Positions 53,757 through 61,821 of a DNA stretch of 64,000 bases are shown here, in pieces. Each line of letters opens with the position of its first letter. The stretch's first letter is position 1. The stretch comes from Halomonas socia (GTDB taxonomy: Bacteria > Pseudomonadota > Gammaproteobacteria > Pseudomonadales > Halomonadaceae): positions 3,782,001 through 3,846,000 of the forward strand of contig NZ_CP048812.1 in NCBI RefSeq assembly GCF_010977575.1, read 5' to 3'. A program made the translations under genes and the position numbers. A model generated the notes under the pieces. The model had not been told where the DNA came from. It searched no databases and was given only the letters and a program-made list of their open reading frames with translations.

Positions 53757-54386
53757 ATGACCGATACGCACTTTCATCTGAGCCAAGCACTAATGGATGC
53801 AGCACTCGAGGCCGGAACCGCAACGCTACATGAGGTATCGGGCCAGCAGTATGCAATGGATCACGGCATCAAGCCGATCTACCCCAGTGCTCGCGTCGTT
53901 GGCCGCGCATTGACGGTAACATTACCCACGGCGGATAACCTCGACCTTCATCGTGCCATCTATCAAGCCCAGCCGGGAGACGTAATCGTCGCAGATGCCA
54001 ATGGCTACCTGGAATCAGGCATTTGGGGGGAGATAACGAGTGTTGCTTCACAGCTACGCGGTATCGCCGGTGTGGTAATAGACGGTGCGGTACGCGACAC
54101 CCATCAAATAGCACTGCTGGACTTCCCGGTTTTCTCCCGGGGAATATCCATCAAGGGATCGAGCAAAAACGGCGGTGGCAATATCGGAGAGCCGATCATC
54201 TGCGGCGGCATTCAAGTGACCACCGGCGATATCGTGGTCGCCGATGCAGACGGTGTAGTATGCATCCCAGCCGATCTATTCCAGCAAGCTCTGGACAAGT
54301 CGCGCGCTCGCCTCGACAAGGAATCGAACGTCATCGCACAGTTAAAGCAGGGAAAGCGCACGCTAGACCTCCTTGGTTTGGTCTAA
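53757..54386 (+). CDS. RraA-like aldolase/decarboxylase
   Basis: This 209-aa protein shares GDVIVADANGYLESGIWGEI and the motif VIDGAVRDTHQIALLDFPVFSRG with the RraA/HMG-aldolase family. Members cleave 4-hydroxy-4-methyl-2-oxoglutarate and decarboxylate oxaloacetate; RraA itself inhibits RNase E. The metal-binding Arg-Asp pair (RD in AVRD) is present, so an enzyme is likely. It lies 15 bp after the regulator and may finish breakdown to pyruvate. Confidence 0.88.
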   Translation: MTDTHFHLSQALMDAALEAGTATLHEVSGQQYAMDHGIKPIYPSARVVGRALTVTLPTADNLDLHRAIYQAQPGDVIVADANGYLESGIWGEITSVASQLRGIAGVVIDGAVRDTHQIALLDFPVFSRGISIKGSSKNGGGNIGEPIICGGIQVTTGDIVVADADGVVCIPADLFQQALDKSRARLDKESNVIAQLKQGKRTLDLLGLV

Positions 54387-54410
54387 TAGGCCCCTGGTTT
54401 ACTGAGCACA

Positions 54411-54622
54411 CCATTCATTCGCGATTAGTGTGGGAGCGACTTCAGTCGCGATTATGGTCTTGGCGCCCCCTCCCAGTGTAGGAGCGAATTCATTCGCGAT
54501 TGCAGCGCGCAGCGCTGCCCGGCTAGCCAACCCCATCGTGACTGAAGTCACTCCCACATTTGCCTTGGCGCCACTCCCAATGTAGGAGCGAATTCATACG
54601 CGATTGCAGCGCTGCCGGGGAA
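54411..54622. repeat. Cluster of REP-like units
   Basis: About three half-units: an ATTCATTCGCGATTAG half, GGAGCGACTTCAGTCGC, then GGAGCGAATTCATTCGC with GCAGCGCGCAGCGCTGCC, an inverted CATCGTGACTGAAGTCACTC and GGAGCGAATTCATACGC. It sits between the RraA-like gene and the 3' end of the Rpn-type nuclease gene. Both core types are present in one cluster. Confidence 0.88.
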
Positions 54623-55579
54623 TTACCGCTTCAGCGGTGTGTCGTGGCGCATGGCTCCGATGTCGGTTTCGTCCAGGCCGGTGGCCTCGGCGATCTGGGC
54701 ATCGCTGAGCGCGCCGAGTGCGATCAGCTTGCGGGCGATATCACGCGAGGTCTCCTGACGACCTTCTTGGCGGCCTTCTTGGCGACCTTCTTGACGTTCT
54801 TTCTTGGCCCAGCTTTCGAGTTTCTCTGCCAGCATATCTTTATCCTCTACCAGACTGTTGAGCTTCTCCAGGTTGACGCCTGCTCCGAGCCACTGCAAAT
54901 GGCGCTTGAGCCAGCGGGTGATGATGGCATCGGTGCGCTCCTTGTGGGGATCGTTCTGGATGATCCCGACGATGCGGTCAACGGCCTGCTGCAGTGCATG
55001 GCGGTCGGCCGTGGCGTTCTCGATGCCAAACACACCGCTGAGCGGCGTGTGGCGCTCCAACAGCTCCTCGTCAGTATAGCGCCCCTCGTCGATCAGGTAG
55101 TAGCGCAGGTGTGGCTGATAGCCCCGCAGGAAGGAGGGCGGTTCCGGCTGCACCATGTCGTAGATATCCTGCTTGGCCGACCAGCGCTGGCTGCCGTTGT
55201 AGAGCACGATGGGCAGTACCGGGGGCAGCCCCTTGCTCGGTGTGGTGGTCTTCTGCTTGAGCAGATGATCGTAGAAGCAGGCCACGTAGTGCATCAGCCG
55301 GATCGGCATGGTGTGATCCACCGTCGACTGAAACTCTAAAAGTATATACAGGAACACCTGCTGCCTGGTGCCCTGCCAACTGATGTCGACCGACCACACC
55401 ACGTCCTCGAATCTTTCCTCGAATAGCGGGGTGATGTAGTTGCCGCTGTGGCTTTCCAGGGTGGTGAAGTCCATCAGCTCGGCGAGCTCCGTGGGAGCAA
55501 AGCCTTCGATCAGTTGCTGGACGAACTCCGGGTAGCTGAACAGCTCCTTGTAGCCGGTGTCGTGGTGGTTGCTGGCCAT
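54623..55579 (-). CDS. Rpn/YhgA-like PD-(D/E)XK nuclease
   Basis: This protein of 318 aa (ATG 55579, GGAGGGTGCC upstream) belongs to the Rpn/Transposase_31 family of recombination-promoting nucleases. The nuclease core is VVWSVDISWQG and LYILLEFQSTVD, giving D and ExQ. The C-terminus carries four RQEG-type repeats (RQEGRQEGRQEGRQET), then a helical segment LIALGALSDAQIAEATGLD. Despite old naming it is not a classic transposase. Confidence 0.87.
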   Translation of the reverse strand: MASNHHDTGYKELFSYPEFVQQLIEGFAPTELAELMDFTTLESHSGNYITPLFEERFEDVVWSVDISWQGTRQQVFLYILLEFQSTVDHTMPIRLMHYVACFYDHLLKQKTTTPSKGLPPVLPIVLYNGSQRWSAKQDIYDMVQPEPPSFLRGYQPHLRYYLIDEGRYTDEELLERHTPLSGVFGIENATADRHALQQAVDRIVGIIQNDPHKERTDAIITRWLKRHLQWLGAGVNLEKLNSLVEDKDMLAEKLESWAKKERQEGRQEGRQEGRQETSRDIARKLIALGALSDAQIAEATGLDETDIGAMRHDTPLKR

Positions 55580-55647
55580 ATGGCACCCTCCTCCAGAAAT
55601 CACTGTATATAATTATAGTATTTACTGTCGGTGTGCAACGTTGCCAC

Positions 55648-55722
55648 CCAACCCCATCGTGACTGAAGTCACTCTCACATTCGCCTTGGCCCCCCAGTGC
55701 AGGAGCAAACTCACTCGCGAAG
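55648..55722. repeat. Degenerate REP-like unit
   Basis: Carries the inverted half CCATCGTGACTGAAGTCACTC, the spacer TTCGCCTTGG and a decayed GGAGCAAACTCACTCGC half, upstream of the Rpn-type gene and before the lipoprotein hydrolase gene. Confidence 0.75.
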
Positions 55723-55783
55723 TTGAGCCCGATCACGATCGAGGATAAGGTCGCGTGCCAGCTTCCCTGATGATGCCTTGACC

Positions 55784-56598
55784 ATGCAGCCTCCATCGCT
55801 CAGTCGCTACCTTCTCCTGCTCGCTATCGCCTTGCTGGCCGGATGTGCCGCCACTAGCCCCAGCGAATACGCCACCCAAACCGCTGAGCAGCAGCTCGCT
55901 GCCGCCGGTCTACGCGAGGCCGATCTTGGCGCTGCCAGCCTCATGCGCGCCTGGTACCGTTCAACGCCAGAAGCGCCCTCGGTTTGGCACATCTATGTGG
56001 AAGGCGACGGCCGCGCCTGGCGAGGCGCCGGCCAGCCCAGCAGCAACCCAACGCCGCGCCAACCAGTGGCCATGCGCCTGGCACTCGAGGATCCGCATTC
56101 TCACGTTGCCTACCTGGCTCGCCCTTGCCAGTTTCTGCAACCGCTCCCCGATGGCTGCCACTTCTCGCTATGGACCACCCAACGCTACGGCCCCGACGTC
56201 GAGGCACAGATGCTCGCCGCCCTGAACGCCATTGCCGGGGGCAAAGCGTACGCCTGATCGGCTTCTCGGGAGGTGCTCACCTCGCCCAGCAGCTTGGCCA
56301 GCGCCATCCCAACGTCGAGCTGCTGATCAGCGTAGCCGGCAACCTCGATGACGTCAGCTTCGCACAGCATCATCACCTGCCTACTCCACGCACCACCTCG
56401 CCTCCTCCTGGCACCATACCCTTCTACAGTTTGGCGGGAGGCAACGACGACATCGTTCCGCCCTCGCTCGCTCGGCACCAGCTCACACGCCAGGCCCACG
56501 GCTGTCATCACCTCGAGGTCCACCCCCAGGCCGAGCACACCGGCCCCTGGCAACTCGACTGGCACACCATCGAGGCCTTTCTCGACGCCTGCCAGTAA
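55784..56598 (+). pseudogene. Lipoprotein alpha/beta hydrolase with -1 frameshift
   Basis: From ATG 55784 the frame starts with a lipoprotein signal (LLLLAIALLAGCAAT, lipobox LAGC) and runs through SVWHIYVEGDGRAW to AALNAIAGGK, stopping at 56257. The other frame carries on with VRLIGFSGGAHLAQQLGQ (nucleophile elbow GFSGG), the acid-loop region GGNDDIVPP and a His in QAEHTGPW, ending at 56598. One missing base near 56244-56248 explains the break. Repaired length is about 271 aa. Either an assembly slip or a decaying gene. Confidence 0.82.
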
Positions 56599-56618
56599 CC
56601 ACGCATCCCACTAAGCAG

Positions 56619-56648
56619 AAACGCCCACTCCGCAGGGAGTGGGCGTTT
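56619..56648. terminator. Bidirectional intrinsic terminator
   Basis: A 13-bp stem (AAACGCCCACTCC and GGAGTGGGCGTTT) closes a GCAG loop between two convergent genes, 20 bp after the hydrolase stop and 30 bp after the autotransporter stop. The A-run and T-run at the stem ends serve both strands. Confidence 0.88.
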
Positions 56649-56678
56649 CTTCAGCTCAGCATAAACTGACCGGCACGA

Positions 56679-59390
56679 TCAGAAATCGTAGCGCAACGTC
56701 AGTTCACCAGCATTGGCGGTCATGCTATCGGTCCAACCATGGCTCAGGTCCAGCGAGGTAGTGAAGCCACCCTCGCTGTAAACGTCCACCCCCACGCCAG
56801 CGGTATAGCGCGTCTTGTCGACATCGCCGCCCTGGACGAGGAAGGTATCTTCCGGTGCAAAGGCAAAGGCGGCCAGGTTGCTGTTGGCCTTGCCCTGCAG
56901 GTCGTGGAAGATCCCTAGCGTCAGGCGCGGCTCAACCATCAGACCATTGACCTGGGTAAGGTGGCCAAGCTCTGCCTGAGCGCCCAGCTCGAAGCGCTCG
57001 ACGCGCTGCTCATCCAGGCTCAGGTTCATCGCACCGGCGCCAGACTCTGAGTAAGCATCCAACGCAAGGCGTGAGTAATCCAGCGAGAAACGCGGTGTCA
57101 GCGTCGTTGCGCCATCCAGAGCGAAGGCATAACCCGCCGCGGCACGTGCTCCGCGCTGGCGACTGTCGTAATCGGCGCGAGCGGTCTCATCCATGGTGCG
57201 GCGCAGCGACTCATTGCGCCCCCAGCCATAGCTCAACTGGGCATCGAACAGCCAGTTGCCATAGGCGCGGCTGGTATAGGCGATCAGCTGGTCGAAATCG
57301 ACGTCACCCTCGGCCAAGCCATCACGGCCGCTGGTATCGGTATTACTGTGCGCCCAGCCAAGGCCCAGCACGGTGCCATTGTGAAGCTCGGCATCTGCCC
57401 CCAGCACGAAGCCACGGGTATCGCTGTCGTAGCCTTCAACGCCGTCACGCATGCGCTGCTCGACCTCGGAATAAAGCCCCTTAAGCCACACCCCCTTGCC
57501 TGCCACGGCATCACCGGCGGCGACGCCCCGAGCACGGCTCGACACCACATTGCCTGCCGCCTGGCTGGCGGCATTGATGCTCTCAACGCTGGCACCGCTA
57601 CTATCGGGCAACAGCTCAGCGAGCCGCTCGCCGTCGCCGATGGCATCGATCAGCGCCGCCACAGCCTGGTCGCTACCGTTCTGCAGAACACGATTCAACG
57701 CCTGACCCAAGCCATCCAGTTGGCGCGCCTTGGCACCACGTGCGCCACTCACATCGATGGCCCGACGCGCCACCTCACGGCCATCAACACCAGCGTAAGA
57801 TACCAGCAGCTGGCGTCCATCCTCGCTCAGCGCCACCTCGCTGACGCGATAGAAACCAGAGGCGGTTTCGAGATTGAGCGCACCCAGGTCAAAATCCAAC
57901 TCGTCGGCTTCCAGCAACACCAGTTCATTGCCGTTGCGATACGCTTCGCCATTGCCAAACACCAGCGTCGAGCCATCCGCCAGGGTCACGCGCCGCGCGC
58001 TCAAGCCACTCAACCGGTCGCTAGAGAACTGCAGCGTGGCATCGGCGTCCTGCTCGTAGGCACCATCGATGGCGTGAATGCCATCGACCACGAACACGCC
58101 GCCACGGTTGCGAATCGTACCCTGGTACTCGCCACCGGCCAGAGTCACCGTCGCCCCTTCGAAGTCGATGTCGCCAATCACTTCGCCGCCTGCCAGCAAC
58201 GCGGAAATATTGCTACCGCTGAGGTTCATGGCAACCCCAAGCTCCTCGCTAATCGCTTGGTGCTCGATGGCGGCAAGCACACCGTGCTGCTCGATGGAGA
58301 GCTCCCCGGTGATATTGCGAACATCGATAGCCGCCCGACCACCCTCCGAGAGCATGACAGCATCGGGCGCATTGACGATGCGGCCCTCTATATGAGCATC
58401 ATTCAGATACACCACCGAGCCAGGAGACGCCATCAATCCACGGTTGATGATGTTGCCTTCGAGCCGAGCGCCTTCCACGAAGGCGATATTACCCTGGAGC
58501 CCTACCATGCCACCCTGTTCGGGGTAAATCAGCCCATTACCCTCCTGCTCCCCCAGGACCAGCGACTCTTCAAGCTCTGAAAGGGAAAGCAAATCGTCGA
58601 GAGTGATTCCCCTACCGGCGTCATTGACGATGTCGCCCTGAAGCGTGGCATAAGACACCACAACGTTATGATCGAGGGATAGCATCAACCCAGGCGCATT
58701 CTCACCCGCTTCGCGGTTGATGATGTTGCCACGCAGCACCGTGGGAGGGTCCAGCGGGTAATCCTCGCCAAGGATCAGAATATTGTGGCCTTCTGAAAAA
58801 AGTACGCCCTGGTTGTAGATCGAGACTCGCTCATTTCCACCCTCGAATACCGGCAGTGAACTCAGCAGTGCAGCATCTGCATCCGCCGCGGAAAGACCGG
58901 TGAGCTCGGCGTGCTTGATGACGATACCAATCGCAGGGTGCACTTGACTGTAGTAGGCGGATTCATAATCGAACTCGTCACTAGAGTTGGGATCGACCTC
59001 GCCCACTGCGACAATCTGCGAGGTATTCACCACAATGCTCGGCGACTCCCACTCCCAATCGGTTATCTCAACGCCATCGCGCCCCTCGGCGATGATGGCG
59101 TCTGGATTCTGCCGATCGTAGGGAAAATCGCCGCTGAACTCGCCCACATACAAGAAGATCGGGTCTTCCAATGTCTCTTGCGAAGTGCCACCCTGAGTGG
59201 CCTCAGCCAATGCAGGGCCGGCAGGCAACACCCCCGCCGGCTCTTCCAGAATCCTATACTGGTAGTACGGTACATGGCCGTAAGGATCTTCCCAACCATC
59301 ACCCGGGGCTGCCTTGGCGGTGCTCACCCCTACAGCACTCACCATGGCCAGCGATACGGCAACTACGAGCGGCTTTTTGCGCAATTCCAT
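56679..59390 (-). CDS. Autotransporter (type V secretion) outer-membrane protein
   Basis: This 903-aa protein has a signal peptide ending near STAKA-APG (residue 28), a passenger of about 600 residues and a C-terminal autotransporter barrel (about 634-903) that begins VWLKGLYSEVEQRMRDGVEGYDSDTRGFVLGADA and ends ELTLRYDF with terminal Phe. The passenger repeats G-(N/D/R/T)-I-(I/V/R)-N at 221, 252, 312, 336 and 424, as expected for a beta-helix. Function (adhesion or other) is unknown. It is monocistronic. Confidence 0.92.
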   Translation of the reverse strand: MELRKKPLVVAVSLAMVSAVGVSTAKAAPGDGWEDPYGHVPYYQYRILEEPAGVLPAGPALAEATQGGTSQETLEDPIFLYVGEFSGDFPYDRQNPDAIIAEGRDGVEITDWEWESPSIVVNTSQIVAVGEVDPNSSDEFDYESAYYSQVHPAIGIVIKHAELTGLSAADADAALLSSLPVFEGGNERVSIYNQGVLFSEGHNILILGEDYPLDPPTVLRGNIINREAGENAPGLMLSLDHNVVVSYATLQGDIVNDAGRGITLDDLLSLSELEESLVLGEQEGNGLIYPEQGGMVGLQGNIAFVEGARLEGNIINRGLMASPGSVVYLNDAHIEGRIVNAPDAVMLSEGGRAAIDVRNITGELSIEQHGVLAAIEHQAISEELGVAMNLSGSNISALLAGGEVIGDIDFEGATVTLAGGEYQGTIRNRGGVFVVDGIHAIDGAYEQDADATLQFSSDRLSGLSARRVTLADGSTLVFGNGEAYRNGNELVLLEADELDFDLGALNLETASGFYRVSEVALSEDGRQLLVSYAGVDGREVARRAIDVSGARGAKARQLDGLGQALNRVLQNGSDQAVAALIDAIGDGERLAELLPDSSGASVESINAASQAAGNVVSSRARGVAAGDAVAGKGVWLKGLYSEVEQRMRDGVEGYDSDTRGFVLGADAELHNGTVLGLGWAHSNTDTSGRDGLAEGDVDFDQLIAYTSRAYGNWLFDAQLSYGWGRNESLRRTMDETARADYDSRQRGARAAAGYAFALDGATTLTPRFSLDYSRLALDAYSESGAGAMNLSLDEQRVERFELGAQAELGHLTQVNGLMVEPRLTLGIFHDLQGKANSNLAAFAFAPEDTFLVQGGDVDKTRYTAGVGVDVYSEGGFTTSLDLSHGWTDSMTANAGELTLRYDF

Positions 59391-59619
59391 CCCCTGCTCC
59401 CTGCTTTCTCATTCTGGTTGACGACGTGGTTTCACCACGTCGGAATGCTAATCGGCAGGGCAGGAAACAACTTGAGCATTATTTAATGTTAAGAGAAGCG
59501 ACAGCACCGTTTAATCATCGATTAAGCTTATCAAAGCCTTATGGTATGGCGCCTTATTAACGATATCTTCAGAGCAAAAAATGAACCAACAGGCAAGCAG
59601 AAAACGGCACAGCACGCCC

Positions 59620-60417
59620 TCAGCGTATTCCGTTGCGGGCTACCACTTCGCCAGCCTGCTGCTTGTGCTGTAGCAAGTGGAATACATAGGCATCGGCCTG
59701 GCGCTGGTGGTGGTGGATATGGATCAGCCCCCCACGGCCACGCATGGCGCGCTGCTTTACTCCCCAGCCAATTAGCCGCCACTCCAGGTCGACTTCCTCG
59801 GCGCCGTACCCCTCGAAATCGCTGTCAAAACCATTGACGGCCATCAAGTGCTCGCACCAGACGCCCATATTGGCGCCCAGCAACGCCAACGGCTTGCGGC
59901 TCCATAGCCGGGCCGCCCAGCGTGGCAAATGCAGTCCGAACTCGGCGCGGGAGAGACCGCCTCGCAGCGACTGGACGAGCAGCCGTAGCGGATGCTCCAG
60001 GCTGGCCAGGCTCAGCTCACCCGCCTTGATCCGCGCTGTCAGCCCTTCGGCCGTATCCACTCGTCGACCGGCCACCATATGCCCTGGGCGAGCCCAGTCA
60101 CGGTGGTCGGCAATGAAGTGGCGCATCGGCACGCAGTCGCTGTCGGTGAGCACGATATAGTCGGCCCGGGCGCCTTCAATGGCACGATTGACGACCTGCG
60201 CCTTGCGAAAGCCGCGGTCCTCGTGCCACACATGGCGGATGTTCAATCCCAAGGAACGGTACCGAGCGACCACCTCGGCCACCTTGGGCCCGGAGCCATC
60301 ATCGGCGATGCACAGGCTGAAATTCCGATCCGTCTGCCGACGATACCCCTCCAAGGTCAGCGTCAGCACCTCCGGATCGTTATACGCCGCCATCACGATT
60401 TCAATCGAAAACGCCAT
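59620..60417 (-). CDS. Glycosyltransferase family 2
   Basis: This 265-aa cytoplasmic GT-A enzyme has DDGSG at 39-43, the metal site LTDSDC at 90-95 and a GT2/galactosyltransferase C-terminal block FDSDFEGYGAEEVDLEWRL near 203-221. It resembles chondroitin-polymerase-like and LPS-core GT2 enzymes. It starts one base past the ligase stop, so it is in the same operon. Confidence 0.9.
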   Translation of the reverse strand: MAFSIEIVMAAYNDPEVLTLTLEGYRRQTDRNFSLCIADDGSGPKVAEVVARYRSLGLNIRHVWHEDRGFRKAQVVNRAIEGARADYIVLTDSDCVPMRHFIADHRDWARPGHMVAGRRVDTAEGLTARIKAGELSLASLEHPLRLLVQSLRGGLSRAEFGLHLPRWAARLWSRKPLALLGANMGVWCEHLMAVNGFDSDFEGYGAEEVDLEWRLIGWGVKQRAMRGRGGLIHIHHHQRQADAYVFHLLQHKQQAGEVVARNGIR

Positions 60418-60418
60418 G

Positions 60419-61669
60419 CTAAGAAGCTAGCTGCCTCTCGCGCGCCCGGAAGCCCGCCCATAGCACCGGCAGCAGGAAGGCATACACCATCACCCCGCTG
60501 TTGTGCGCCATGAACACCTGGGTAAGGCCGAAGTCGAAGTAGGCCACCGGTAGCAGCACGCCGGCCACCGCAAAGGCACGTAGCTGCATGTCAGGTGCAG
60601 CGAGCTGACGAGCAAACAGCCGCATCGGCACCAGGTACAGCGCCAAGAGCACTACCAGCCCCAACAGGCCGCGCTTGGCCGTGGCGTCGATGAACTCGTT
60701 GTGGGCGTGATCGAAGGTAGTGATGAACGGATGGATCACATCGTCATCGGCCATTCTCTGCATGCCCTCCTGATAGCCGTTCTCCCCCCAACCCAGCAGC
60801 GGCTTCTCGGCAATCAGGTGCGCGGCCCCTTTCCACATCTCGAAACGCGCCCCCACCGATGACGTGCGGTTCTCCTGGCTTGCGTAGCGCTGGATATCAT
60901 TCACCGCCTGGCCGACACGCGACTGGACGCCTGTTTGAGGAATGGCATAGGCCATGGTGCCAACGACCAGCACTGCCACCAGGGCCAGCGTTTTCCACTT
61001 GCCTGGCAAGTCCCGGCCATAGCCGCGGTACAGCACCCACAGCACCACCGGAATGCCTACCCAGCCACCGCGCGTACCCGAGAACAGCGAGCCAAGCACG
61101 CCGCCTGCGATGCCCAGCGCCAGCAGCGCCACCCACAGCTTTGCGCGTGGTTGCACCAGCGCCCAACCCAGCCCGGCAGCGCACAGGATCGCACTCAGCA
61201 TGCTGATATTGCCGAACTGGATCACATAGGTGTGGCCCCCGGCACGCTCAACGCCCTCGACGAGCTTTTGCCAGCCCGCCCAGCCACCGGCCAGAATGCC
61301 GCCGGTCGCCAGGCCGGCCCAGATCGCCGCCGCCCTGGGAGGAAACGCCAGCACCAGCAGCAGCGCGGGGATCGCCAGCAAGAAGCGTAACGGCCTATCC
61401 ATGCCTCGCGAGCCCTGGCCGTCCCACCACGCCTCGGCGATCACCACCAGCGCATAGGCCGTCAATACCGCCATGATCGCCAAGTCTGCACGGCGCAGCG
61501 TCAATTCCCCCCGCTTGCCCAGCAGCACCACACTGCCCAGCAGCAGCATCACCGCCCCCAGCGAATAGCCGCTTGGCACCACCAGCGCAATCGCCATCAA
61601 CAAAAATGCCGCCATGCTGGTATAGACCCGTATGCCAGCGCCGGGGGATGCCGGTAGTGCCTGAGCCAT
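60419..61669 (-). CDS. O-antigen ligase/polymerase-family membrane protein (WaaL/Wzy-like)
   Basis: About 416 aa with 11-12 TM segments and a large periplasmic loop holding the O-antigen ligase domain (GTRGGWVGIPVVLWVLYRGY, then PLLGWGENGYQEGM and FDHAHNEFIDATAKRGLLG with the key His). ATG 61669 and GTG 61675 are both possible starts; the frame also extends to a TTG at 61699. It probably joins or polymerises surface glycan on the periplasmic face. Confidence 0.88.
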   Translation of the reverse strand: MAQALPASPGAGIRVYTSMAAFLLMAIALVVPSGYSLGAVMLLLGSVVLLGKRGELTLRRADLAIMAVLTAYALVVIAEAWWDGQGSRGMDRPLRFLLAIPALLLVLAFPPRAAAIWAGLATGGILAGGWAGWQKLVEGVERAGGHTYVIQFGNISMLSAILCAAGLGWALVQPRAKLWVALLALGIAGGVLGSLFSGTRGGWVGIPVVLWVLYRGYGRDLPGKWKTLALVAVLVVGTMAYAIPQTGVQSRVGQAVNDIQRYASQENRTSSVGARFEMWKGAAHLIAEKPLLGWGENGYQEGMQRMADDDVIHPFITTFDHAHNEFIDATAKRGLLGLVVLLALYLVPMRLFARQLAAPDMQLRAFAVAGVLLPVAYFDFGLTQVFMAHNSGVMVYAFLLPVLWAGFRARERQLAS

Positions 61670-61750
61670 CGTCACGATGCAAACGCCTCGCAGAAGCAAA
61701 AACGAAAAGAGCCGGCATAATGCCGGCCCCCATAGTCGAAATCAAGAAAC

Positions 61751-61803
61751 GCCCCTGTGGGAGCGAATTCACTCGCGATTGCAGCGCGCAGCGCTGCCAG
61801 GCC
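61751..61803. repeat. REP-like unit
   Basis: CTGTGGGAGCGAATTCACTCGC followed by GATTGCAGCGCGCAGCGCTGCC in the gap between the ligase gene and the WcaJ-like gene. The inverted half is missing. Confidence 0.75.
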
Positions 61804-61821
61804 GATACCAGCCAACAGCGG

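Noticed and set aside
54623-55579. Insertion-sequence transposase
   Set aside because: The family was once named transposase, but the fold is a PD-(D/E)XK nuclease and no terminal inverted repeats were seen around it.
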